From Thermobifida fusca NBRC 14071 = JCM 3263 (GTDB lineage Bacteria; Actinomycetota; Actinomycetes; Streptosporangiales; Streptosporangiaceae), in the NCBI RefSeq assembly GCF_001592045.1, contig NZ_BCWB01000017.1, positions 228,527 through 292,526 on the forward strand: a stretch of 64,000 nt of DNA. Reading direction: 5' to 3'. Positions 44,982-53,177 of the stretch are shown here, in pieces. The position numbers and the translations under genes are program-made. The first letter of the stretch is position 1; every line of letters begins with the position of its first letter. The notes beneath the pieces are model-generated. The model worked only from the letters and a program-made list of their open reading frames with translations. It was not told the DNA's origin and ran no database searches.

Positions 44982-45950
44982 TCACCAGTCAAATGTCGAC
45001 GTCTCCAGCGCAGCGATGAATTCATCGGCGGTCATCGTGGCCTCTGCGAGGATGCTGTCCACGACTTCGACCAGTTCCGCTATCCCCGATGCCACGTACA
45101 CTCCGGGACGTTCGCTGTGCTCCCGGGCCCACTGGTTGGCCAGGAGTTCCTGGGTGAAGATCACCGGCCTCCCGTGGCGGAGTGCGATGTGCGCTTGGGC
45201 GCGCGCACTGCTGTGTTCTCCAGCCTCTACAACAATGGTGGCGGCCGCGTAACCGCTCATCACCGCGGTTCGCAGTGTGAGGTTTTCCCGTGCGGCAGGG
45301 GTGTCGGGGAGGAATGGGCTGAGTACCATCCCCCGCTCAGCGGTTTCCTGCTGGAGCTTCCGGCTGCCCCGCGGGCGGTAGTGGTTGATCCCAGTTCCAA
45401 GCACAGTCACAGTCCTGCCTCCTCGGCGGAGGACAGCAGTGTGCGCCACCGTGTCGACCCCCGCTGTCAGTCCGCTGACGACTGTGATGTTCCGCTCGAC
45501 GAGCGCTTCGGCGACGCCGCTCACGATTGCTCGGCCTCGCGGGGACGGTCTGCGCGGTCCGACAACGGCGACGGCACGACGGTCATGGGCGACTGCGCCT
45601 TTGGTGAAGACCACTGGAGGCATTTCGTGGATTTCGCGGAGCGCCGCTGGATAGTGGTCCTCCCAAAAGGCGTGGACACCGACTCCGTGCGAGGCACACT
45701 GGTCCAGCAAAGCTCGGGCTTTGGCGATCGCACGCTCAAGTGGACTGTCTTCGGTGCCGCAGGGCATGTTCCGCGTCCGGAAAGTCTTCTCTAGGACGGC
45801 CCGTACGCTGTCCGCGTCGAGGATCTCCTCCACGATCTTCGACCACGCGGTGCGCTTGGCGAGGAGCAGAGCGAACAGGGCGGCCCGTTCTTCACGTTGC
45901 TGCATAGCGGTTCGATGGGAGCGTTCCTGTTGAGGATCGGAGACTGGCAC
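44982..45950 (-). CDS. DprA-like (SLOG/Rossmann) protein
   Basis: 322 residues from GTG 45950 behind GGGAGGGCGG. An N-terminal helical part is followed by the DprA/Smf Rossmann-like domain: AVVGPRRPSPRGRAIVSGVAEAL, VVSGLTAGVDTVAHTAVL, VTVLGTGINHYRPRGSRKLQQE, RTAVMSGYAAATIVVEAGEHSSARAQAHIAL, then RPVIFTQELLANQ. Canonical DprA loads RecA on incoming single-stranded DNA in transformation. This one sits in a defence island beside a broken copy of itself, so a role in sensing foreign DNA or a nucleotide ligand, as for other SLOG proteins, is possible. The housekeeping dprA is usually next to topA/comM, not seen here. Confidence 0.82.
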   Translation of the reverse strand: MPVSDPQQERSHRTAMQQREERAALFALLLAKRTAWSKIVEEILDADSVRAVLEKTFRTRNMPCGTEDSPLERAIAKARALLDQCASHGVGVHAFWEDHYPAALREIHEMPPVVFTKGAVAHDRRAVAVVGPRRPSPRGRAIVSGVAEALVERNITVVSGLTAGVDTVAHTAVLRRGGRTVTVLGTGINHYRPRGSRKLQQETAERGMVLSPFLPDTPAARENLTLRTAVMSGYAAATIVVEAGEHSSARAQAHIALRHGRPVIFTQELLANQWAREHSERPGVYVASGIAELVEVVDSILAEATMTADEFIAALETSTFDW

Positions 45951-46117
45951 GGAACCGCCCTCCCATCCGCTTACTCCGCCAATGTGGTCCTAGCCATGTC
46001 AGCGAGAACATAGCTCCCACCAGAGACATGCCGTTTTCCCTTCACTGTGGGAGGGCCAGCAGCCTGGTTGATGCTGCTGTTCCGGTGAGCGGAACCGCTG
46101 ACTCCCCCGGCTATGCG

Positions 46118-46162
46118 GTCCTCGCTGGCCGCATACGCCGTCCACGTGCGGCCAGCGAGGAC
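46118..46162. terminator. 16-bp perfect stem-loop between convergent ends
   Basis: GTCCTCGCTGGCCGCA (46118-46133) pairs with TGCGGCCAGCGAGGAC (46147-46162), loop 13. It lies just past the exonuclease stop at 46177 and before the DprA-like gene start, a strong bidirectional stop without T-run. Confidence 0.6.
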
Positions 46163-46176
46163 GTGTGAAGCCAGGC

Positions 46177-47727
46177 TCAACCGACCAGGCCCGGCACCGT
46201 GCCCGCAGCACCGGCGAGGGTTGCGAGGAGCAGGATCGCCCCGGCGCATCCTCCGTTTTGCGTGGTTTTGCTCGAGGTGAAGACCGGTGCTGTTTCGTCG
46301 GCGAACCGGTCGACGAACTTGACCCGGTATTCGGCGTCGGTCAGTTCGCGGGGGCGCCAGAACTGGTGCCATTCGTTGGTGGTTTCCCCGGCCTGTTCGT
46401 GGGCTTGCTCGGCGGCGATGCGCGCAGCCACGTCCCCAGCCCGCGTGTCGGCGACGAGTGCTGCCCCGCGCTGCTTCTGTTCGACTTCGGCGCTGAGCAG
46501 GGTCCAGGCTTCTTTGGGGGTGAGGATGGGGACTCCTCGTTCCCTGGCCTGCGCGGTTTTGGTGGTTTCTACGCCGTCGGGGGCGATGACGAGCCGGACG
46601 GTCTTGGTGACGTTCGCGGCGACTTTCGCGCCGTGGTCAACCGCGTAGTCCATGACGTCGGTGAGTTCTTTGCCTTCGCCGACGGGGAGGATCCGCCAGC
46701 CTTTCAGGGGCCCGTTGCGGCGTGCTTTTTCGGCTGCAGCGGCTTCTTCGAGGTCGCTGATGAGGTGGCTGACTGCGAGGTTTTTCGCGGCGCGTTGGAG
46801 TTCGCGGAGTTCTGCTGCGGTGACGACGCCGTCGGCTTCAGCCCGGTCGCGGGCGCGGAGCAGGAATTCTCCGTGGACGCCGCGCGCGGTTTCTTGGGTG
46901 AGTCCGGCGTGGGAGGCGAGAAGGGCGAGTTGTTCGGCTTCTTCGCCGACGACGCGGCCGTCGGAGAGGGCGTGGGCGAGCATCGCCTGGTAGTCGTCGA
47001 GAGCCTCGGACCGGGGCGGAGGCGAGTCGACCATGAGGGGGAGCCGTGCGGTGAGGGTGGCGAGCCAGCCTTCGCTGCCTTTGCGGAGTGCGGCGGCGCG
47101 GGGGGCGATGATGCGGGTGCGGGGTAGTTGCGGGAGGGGCGCGGGGGTTGGTCCGTCCCAGTGGAGGGGTTGGGGAGCGGCGTTGATGAGTTCGGTGAGG
47201 ACAGCGGCGAGGGACCGGGCGTCGCCGAGTGCGCTGTGTTCCGCGGTGGGCCACCGGCCGGTGAGGAGGTGGTGGAGGTGGGCGAGGCGGTAGCCATAGC
47301 GGTCGAGTTGGTAGCGGGCGGCGACGAGGGTGCAGAGTCCGGGGATGCCGGTGAGGGGAACACCGAGGCGGGCGAATTCGGCGGCGAGGAATTTTTCTTC
47401 GAAGTCGAGTTTGTGGCCGACAACGATGGCGCCGTCGAGGTAGGCGAGGAGGTCGCCGGCGACTTGGTCGAAGCTGGGCGCGGTTTTCACCCAGGTGTCG
47501 GTGATGCCGTGGAATGCCGAGTTGCGGATCGAGGATCCAGGGTTGACGAGGGTGGAGTATTCGTCGAGGACGGTGCCGTCGCCGCGCATGCGTACGACGG
47601 CGATTTCGCAGACGCGGGCTCCTCGCTTGGGGTTGAGGCCGGTGGTTTCGAGGTCGAGGACCGCGTAGGTGAGCGTGCGGGGGTCGAGTCCGCCGCGTCG
47701 GGTGAGTCGCCCGTAGTGGAACACCAT
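46177..47727 (-). CDS. DEDDh 3'-5' exonuclease with BRCT-like region
   Basis: 516 residues from ATG 47727 (GGAGG upstream; frame is open to 47772). The N-terminal third is a DnaQ-type exonuclease: AVLDLETTGLN (Asp25, Glu27), IVVGHKLDFEEKF (about 100-112) and HSALGDARSL (about 160), the full DEDDh set. The middle has tellurite-resistance-TerB-like helices (ALSDGRVVGEEAEQLALLASHAGLT). A BRCT-like domain follows (KGWRILPVGEGKELTDVMDYAVDHGAKVAANVTKTVRLVI). The end is hydrophobic (GAILLLATLAGAAGTVPGLVG). BRCT and nuclease together suggest a role at DNA breaks. The C-terminal hydrophobic tail is unusual. Confidence 0.83.
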   Translation of the reverse strand: MVFHYGRLTRRGGLDPRTLTYAVLDLETTGLNPKRGARVCEIAVVRMRGDGTVLDEYSTLVNPGSSIRNSAFHGITDTWVKTAPSFDQVAGDLLAYLDGAIVVGHKLDFEEKFLAAEFARLGVPLTGIPGLCTLVAARYQLDRYGYRLAHLHHLLTGRWPTAEHSALGDARSLAAVLTELINAAPQPLHWDGPTPAPLPQLPRTRIIAPRAAALRKGSEGWLATLTARLPLMVDSPPPRSEALDDYQAMLAHALSDGRVVGEEAEQLALLASHAGLTQETARGVHGEFLLRARDRAEADGVVTAAELRELQRAAKNLAVSHLISDLEEAAAAEKARRNGPLKGWRILPVGEGKELTDVMDYAVDHGAKVAANVTKTVRLVIAPDGVETTKTAQARERGVPILTPKEAWTLLSAEVEQKQRGAALVADTRAGDVAARIAAEQAHEQAGETTNEWHQFWRPRELTDAEYRVKFVDRFADETAPVFTSSKTTQNGGCAGAILLLATLAGAAGTVPGLVG

Positions 47728-48951
47728 GGGGGAACCTCCGGAGAACTGTATGCCTTCGCTACGATGTCCCACACCGCAGAATTTTTGAAGAGAAGTGCCG
47801 GAAATTCCCTAATTTTGTGGAGCGGGCATTTGATTCCCGAACGCCTGTTCCTTTTGCGCTGCGTGCAGTAGCGTGAGCTTTCAGTAGTGGCAGCAGAGTC
47901 GGTCAGGATACTGTTCGTCTTGTTTGCTGGACGAGGTCTTGAGCGGGTGCTGGCTGTGGATTCAGGCAAGGTCCTGGGATAGGGGTTCTGCTCCTGTTTT
48001 CCTGGGCGCGTAATAATGAAGGATTATCTGTTCTATCTTCGGACGGTGATTGCAGCGCCCGATAGCATTCTGGCCTGAATTCGCACTGAATCAGGGAACG
48101 GTTGTTGCGCTTTTTCTTATATTCCGAACAGGGGTTTCCACCGCTGTTGAGAGTCGTTGATCAAACGCAGCGGTCGTGGGTGACTAACCGGTTTCCATGA
48201 CGGGTTTGCGGCCTTTCCCCCTGTGTGCACTCGCCCTCGATCCTCGCTTCTTCTGGTTGCGCTGTCTGTGGCGTGAGGCTTCGACTGGCTGCCCGCTGTT
48301 CGAGCCTGCTCCCCCAAGTGGCCGTCTCCTCCTGGCGCTCGAGGCGGGCTTGACTGCTCTGGGAGTGCCCCTGCGGGATGCCGGGCCCGCGGTGGCGTAG
48401 CGGACAGTGTCTGCGTACTTCTGCTGGCTGCGGGAAGACGCCACCGGTCCCGCCGCACACCGAAGCGGATGCTCCTTCTGTGTCCACCATACAGCCCGCC
48501 AGGAAAGGATTTTCCAGAAACAAAAGAACGCAACCCGTCGAAGCGGATATTTCCCTGACCTGAACAGCGGCAGCGGCACGAGGGCCTCTACCGATCACCA
48601 CGAAAAGCAGAAAAGAAAAGTTGGCAACTTGGCATTAGCTTCCTTTTCCATAGGCCTACAATCTCTTTCTCCTCGTGCATTTCTTGTCTTCGGTGTGGTA
48701 AAAAGCAGGTAGCACTGCGACAGCAGGACACAGGGGGACAGTCCGCTCTCGGCGATGAGGGGGTCTCGCATGGTCGACGCGTGCTCAGTACTCATACGCG
48801 GCTTGATTCTTTGATTTTCCGCGCCCTCAGTTCTATTTCGCCTTCCGGACTGATCCGCAGAGTCCGGGTGCTGTAAACCCGCGGTGAATCATGTGCTCTG
48901 AGAGAAGTCTGCGAGCGCGAGTCAACCTGCAGTGATCAGCGGAGGACCGCC
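47728..48951. other. 1.2-kb region without a supported gene
   Basis: Several open frames on both strands (for example 48161-48601 minus) have no family-like sequence, no ribosome site and no consistent codon bias. I see no tRNA or repeat. The right end carries the leader of the small membrane protein. It may be eroded sequence. Confidence 0.4.
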
Positions 48952-49566
48952 GTGATCCAATGCCCGGTCTGCTTGAACAACGACCAGATAAGAAAAGTGT
49001 CGTCGATTGTAGGGTCAGGAAGCACGACGGGGTACACCACCGGGTGGGTGGGGGACAGCTCCTATTCTGTGAGGCATTTCTCTCAGAACAGTCTTGCTTC
49101 CCAGCTTTCTTACGAGCACCCCTGGGATCCCCCCGGATGCCTCATATTCATAGGGGCCATCTACGCCCTCGCAGCTTTCGGACCGGATTTCATCCGATTC
49201 TTGACAGGGGTACCCGTCGTTCTTGTTGTATGCATATTTATTATGGCCAAAGAGTGGGAAAGAGGCATCTTGAAGAGCCTCTTTAGCCTCAAAGGATGGA
49301 TCTCCAGCATTCTCTCCGGCCTTGCCATCATGTTCCTTTTCGCGGGATCCTTCTACGGCGTCACCACCTTCTTGGCAGGAGCCTCTCTCGTAGCTTTTGT
49401 AGTGCTAAGAAAAAACTATTTGCATAAGAACAGGGAGAAGCACGCTCGGGAGCTGGAAAACTGGCACCAGCTCTACTACTGTTTCCGCGACGACGTCGTC
49501 TTCCATCCCGGTACGGGACGTTACGGGCCTCCGGAAACAGCGCAGCTTCTCACTCAGGAAGAGTGA
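48952..49566 (+). CDS. small membrane protein with N-terminal CxxC
   Basis: 204 residues from GTG 48952 with GGAGGA five bases upstream. It begins IQCPVCLNND, a single CxxC as in half a zinc ribbon, followed by a Ser/Thr/Gly-rich stretch and then three or four hydrophobic segments (GCLIFIGAIYALAAFG, FLTGVPVVLVVCIFIMA, WISSILSGLAIMFLFAG and LAGASLVAFVVL). The cytoplasmic tail is basic then acidic (HKNREKHARELENW...HPGTGRYGPPE). Codons are less GC-biased than those of neighbours. Function unknown; it stands alone on the plus strand between the exonuclease and the BREX-like operon. Confidence 0.75.
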   Translation: MIQCPVCLNNDQIRKVSSIVGSGSTTGYTTGWVGDSSYSVRHFSQNSLASQLSYEHPWDPPGCLIFIGAIYALAAFGPDFIRFLTGVPVVLVVCIFIMAKEWERGILKSLFSLKGWISSILSGLAIMFLFAGSFYGVTTFLAGASLVAFVVLRKNYLHKNREKHARELENWHQLYYCFRDDVVFHPGTGRYGPPETAQLLTQEE

Positions 49567-49719
49567 TCACCCCAACGCGGTACCAGACCAGCGGGGGTTC
49601 GCTGCGGCCTTCGCCTTCCGCAGCAGCCACCCACGCTCGAGAAAAGGAGCACAGCCGCAGGCCCCTCGCTCCCCTGGTCGCGCCGGGCGAAGAACGGACC
49701 CATCGCACAGCCTGAGGGC

Positions 49720-51855
49720 CTACTCCCCCACGACGAACCGAGTGGGTTCGGTGAGCGCAGTCCGTGCCCCTGCAACGTCGGCGAGCCGGGCGGCCAGCGT
49801 GCGTTCGGCGAGGTGGCGAGGGAGCGCTGCGGTGAATTTCAGCCCGTGCAGGGCTTTGTCGTCGACTTCGGGCAGCACGATGCGCTCGGCGGCAGCCGTG
49901 CGGATGGCCCGCCACCGGGTCCGGTCCACGTCCCCGCTCAACCGCAGGTGGGTGTCGCGGACCTGCTGGCCCGGGTCAACAATCCCGCTGAGGGTGGCGC
50001 GCAGGGTGAGGTTGGCGCGCGTGCCCGCCCACGTCCACCAGCGCAGTTCCCCGTTACTGCGGGTGATGACGGTGCCGTCGGGGTGCACGTGGTCGGCGTG
50101 CCGGTCTCGGGCGTGCGTTAAAGCGTCGACGGCACGTCGGGTCAGTTTCACGGGTGGATCCGTGCCGAGAAGCACGTCGCGCACGGCCCGCGCTAGTTCG
50201 AACGACCAGCCGAGCACAGTCCCAGAGTCCCAGCGGGCTCGTCCTTCCCCGCTGTCTGCGGGTTCCACGTAGCAGCGGCGCCGTTTCCAGTCGACTCCGG
50301 TCACAGCCCAGCTGCGGCCGGCGAGCAGGAGCAGCCGCGGCCCTTCCCCGGGTTCGGCTGCGGACAGCAGCGCCGGGTTGGTGCGGCCGATTTCGGTGCG
50401 GCCGTGCAGCACGGTGAATTCGGGCGGGGCCGTAAACACGCTGGTGAGTTCCGCGAAGTGCCGGTGCCCGAAGCGGCGTTCCGCTTCGGGGCCGACGATG
50501 AGCATGCCGTTGTCGCTGGTGAGGAATCCTTCGCGGAGCAGGTGGGCGAGGATCGGCTCCCCTTCAGTGAAGGGTGCGAGCCCGTTCCACCATTCCGTCC
50601 ACAGCCGTTCTCCGACTTTGGGTTCTTGGAGGCTGAGGGCGAGGAGTTGTTGGGCGACGATGTGCCGGGGTTCGGGGGTGGGGTGCACGGGTTCCACCCA
50701 ATGCTGTCCCCACAGGTGGAGGAGCCCGGCCGCGCCGAGCAAGCCCATGTCGTTGAGGGCGAGGAACAGGCAGTTGCGGGTGGTGTCGGGGCGGCGCCCG
50801 GTGCGGCCGATGCGTTGCAGGAAGGATGCGACGGTGGCGGGCGCGTTGATTTGGATGACCCGGTCGAGGTCGCCGACGTCGATGCCGAGTTCGAGGGTGC
50901 TGGTGGCGACGATGACGCAGTCGCGGGCTTCCGCGAAGGCTTGTTCGGCGCGGCGGCGTTCGTCGACGGACAGGGAGGCGTGGGAGAGGAACACGGTGAC
51001 GCCTTTGGCGCGGAGGGCCGCGCCGATGCGTTCGACGAGTTGCCGCGAGTCGCAGAAGACGAGGCGTTTTTCGCCGCGGTGGAGGGCGGCGATGACAGTG
51101 GCGGCGTTCTCGGGGGAGCCCACGTAGTCGAGTTCGACTTCGCCGGGTGGTGGCCCGTTTTTCGCTGCGGCTGGGCTGACCCGGGGCACACCGGGGGCGA
51201 TGACGCGGCCGGGGCGGTTGCCCGCGTTGCTGCCTTGCAGCCAGGTGAGGAGGTCGTGCGGGTTGCCGACGGTGGCGGAGAGGCCGACGCGTTGCAGGGG
51301 CCGTTGGGACAGCCGGGTGAGGCGTTCGAGGACGGCGAGCAGGTGCCAGCCGCGGTCGTCGGAGGCGAATGCGTGGACTTCGTCGACGATGACGGCGCGG
51401 ACGTTGCCGAGGAGGGCGCGGTGGTCGACGGTGGTGCTCACCAGCATGGCTTCGATGGATTCGGGGGTGGTGAGCAGCACGTCGGGCGGGGTGCGGAGGA
51501 TGCGCTGCCGGGCCGCGGCGGTGACGTCGCCGTGCCAGAGGGCGGCGGTGCGGCCGAGCCAGCCGGTGTAGCCCTGGAGGCGGGGCAGCAGGTTGTTGAG
51601 GAGGGCTTTGAGCGGGCACACGTAGAGCACGGAGACGCGGTCCCACTGCTGGTTGGCCATGGCGGTGAGCAGGGGGAACACAGCGGCTTCGGTTTTGCCG
51701 CCCGCGGTGGGGGCGAGCAGGACCGCGTCGTCGCCGTTGATGAGGGGGGCGAGGGCTTCCCGCTGGAGGGGGCGCAGCGTGGGCCAGCCGAGGGTGTTGG
51801 CGACGTGGTAGGCGAGGGTGGGGTGGAGCAGGTCGAAGCTGGTGGGGGCGGTCAC
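49720..51855 (-). CDS. brxHI: BREX-2 BrxHI-like helicase (Lhr-type)
   Basis: 711 residues, start GTG 51855 overlapping the brxD stop by GTGA. A DEAD/DEAH helicase: LLAPTAGGKTEAA (Walker A 48-55), VIVDEVHAF (157-162), LSATVGN, IVATSTLELGIDVGDLDRVIQINAP and QRIGRTGRR. The Lhr-like helicase core is followed by a winged-helix and a beta-rich C-terminal domain. Position after pglY-pglZ-brxD identifies it as BrxHI of BREX type 2, whose exact role is unproven. No DUF1998 is seen, so it is not DrmA. Last gene of the operon. Confidence 0.85.
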   Translation of the reverse strand: MTAPTSFDLLHPTLAYHVANTLGWPTLRPLQREALAPLINGDDAVLLAPTAGGKTEAAVFPLLTAMANQQWDRVSVLYVCPLKALLNNLLPRLQGYTGWLGRTAALWHGDVTAAARQRILRTPPDVLLTTPESIEAMLVSTTVDHRALLGNVRAVIVDEVHAFASDDRGWHLLAVLERLTRLSQRPLQRVGLSATVGNPHDLLTWLQGSNAGNRPGRVIAPGVPRVSPAAAKNGPPPGEVELDYVGSPENAATVIAALHRGEKRLVFCDSRQLVERIGAALRAKGVTVFLSHASLSVDERRRAEQAFAEARDCVIVATSTLELGIDVGDLDRVIQINAPATVASFLQRIGRTGRRPDTTRNCLFLALNDMGLLGAAGLLHLWGQHWVEPVHPTPEPRHIVAQQLLALSLQEPKVGERLWTEWWNGLAPFTEGEPILAHLLREGFLTSDNGMLIVGPEAERRFGHRHFAELTSVFTAPPEFTVLHGRTEIGRTNPALLSAAEPGEGPRLLLLAGRSWAVTGVDWKRRRCYVEPADSGEGRARWDSGTVLGWSFELARAVRDVLLGTDPPVKLTRRAVDALTHARDRHADHVHPDGTVITRSNGELRWWTWAGTRANLTLRATLSGIVDPGQQVRDTHLRLSGDVDRTRWRAIRTAAAERIVLPEVDDKALHGLKFTAALPRHLAERTLAARLADVAGARTALTEPTRFVVGE

Positions 51856-53177
51856 AGGCTGAGTTCTACCTCATCGGCGGATGCGGCGCGCGGGGTCCAG
51901 GTGTTGCGTTCGGTTTCGGTGAGGTCGCTGGCGCGCACGGTCAGCTGGTAGTGGATGCGCGGGTCGAAGTCGGGGATGTCGTTGACCCGGTCGATGACGT
52001 CGACGAGTTTGCGGAGGAAGAGGCGGGGGGCTACTCCGACACGGCCGCCGAGTTCTCCGGCGACGGCTTGGGCGAGGTCGCGGATGTAGGTGTTGTCGAC
52101 GCGGGCGCGGATCCGGTCGGGGGCTTCGGCTCCGTTGGCGTACAGGTCGCGGACGGTGGTGCCGAGCTGGTGGAGCCGGTCGAGGTCGAAGCTGGGGAGG
52201 CGGATTTGGACGGCCCGCAGGTTGTCGTGGCGCGGGTCGGGCATGAAGTCGGTGGCGAGCCGTTGGGCGAGGGGGGCGAGGCGTTGCACGCCTTGCGGCC
52301 CGTCGTAGAAGGCGGGGGTGCCGGTGATGACGAGGTAGAGGCCGGGGAAGCGGCCGGCGGTGATTTCGTCGATGAGTTGGCGGAGCGCGTTGAGGGCTTT
52401 GTCGCGGGTGTCGGAGCGGGCGCGTTGCAGGGTTTCGAGTTCGTCGAGGACGATGAGGAGCCCAGGGTGGCCGCAGTCGCGGAGCAGGGTGAGGAGGCCT
52501 TGGAGGGCAGCGAGGGCCCCGGAGTGGTCGAGGTCGCCTTTGATTCCGGCGTAGCGTTTCGCGGCGGCGGCCACGTTGGGTTGTCCGCCGAGCCAGGCGA
52601 CGAGCGCGTCTGCGATGGCGTGCTGCCCTTCGGCTTGGGCGCGGTGGTAGCCGCGGAGGGCAAGGGCGACGGCGGGGCTGCTGCGGGCGACTCCGGCGAG
52701 GCGTTGTTCGAGGAGTTCCGCGACGGCTTGGGTGAGGGCGTGTTCGTCGCCGCTGGGCACAGTGCCGTGGTCGAGGACGTCTTCTTCGAGGGTGTAGACC
52801 CAGTTGTCGACGATTTCTCGGAGGGCGCTGGGCGGCTGGGTGGCGGTGGCGAGGCGTTCGGTGAGCCGCCGGTAGACGGTTTCGAGCCGGTGCAGCGGGG
52901 TTTCGGTTTCGGAGATTTGGATTTCGGTGACGGCGAAGCCGGCGCGTTTGGCGCGTTCGGCGAGCCAGCGGGAGAAGAAGGTTTTTCCGGAACCGTATTC
53001 GCCGCGGACGGCTTTGAAGCTTGCGCTGCCCGCGCCTACGGCGGCGAGTTCCTCGTCGAGCACGGTTTCGTACCGGTCGAGTCCGACGGCGAACAGGTCG
53101 AGGCCGTTTTGGGGCACGGTTCCGCGGCGGAGCGCGTCGAGGACTTCGCGGCGGCGGGCGGCGCTGACGGTTTTCAC
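51852..53177 (-). CDS. brxD: BREX-2 ATP-binding protein BrxD
   Basis: 441 residues, start GTG 53177 immediately after the pglZ stop. P-loop GEYGSGKTFFSRWLAERA (59-66 for the loop) and LLIVLDELETLQRA as Walker B, the build of the DUF2791 ATPases that accompany BREX type 2. The C-terminal part reads APRLFLRKLVDVIDRV. The gene is the third of four overlapping genes. Function in BREX is unknown beyond ATP binding. Confidence 0.88.
   Translation of the reverse strand: MKTVSAARRREVLDALRRGTVPQNGLDLFAVGLDRYETVLDEELAAVGAGSASFKAVRGEYGSGKTFFSRWLAERAKRAGFAVTEIQISETETPLHRLETVYRRLTERLATATQPPSALREIVDNWVYTLEEDVLDHGTVPSGDEHALTQAVAELLEQRLAGVARSSPAVALALRGYHRAQAEGQHAIADALVAWLGGQPNVAAAAKRYAGIKGDLDHSGALAALQGLLTLLRDCGHPGLLIVLDELETLQRARSDTRDKALNALRQLIDEITAGRFPGLYLVITGTPAFYDGPQGVQRLAPLAQRLATDFMPDPRHDNLRAVQIRLPSFDLDRLHQLGTTVRDLYANGAEAPDRIRARVDNTYIRDLAQAVAGELGGRVGVAPRLFLRKLVDVIDRVNDIPDFDPRIHYQLTVRASDLTETERNTWTPRAASADEVELSL

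Noticed and set aside
48117..48601. Minus-strand frames of 130-146 residues
   Set aside because: Three overlapping frames, no ribosome site, Arg/Ser-rich products with no family resemblance.
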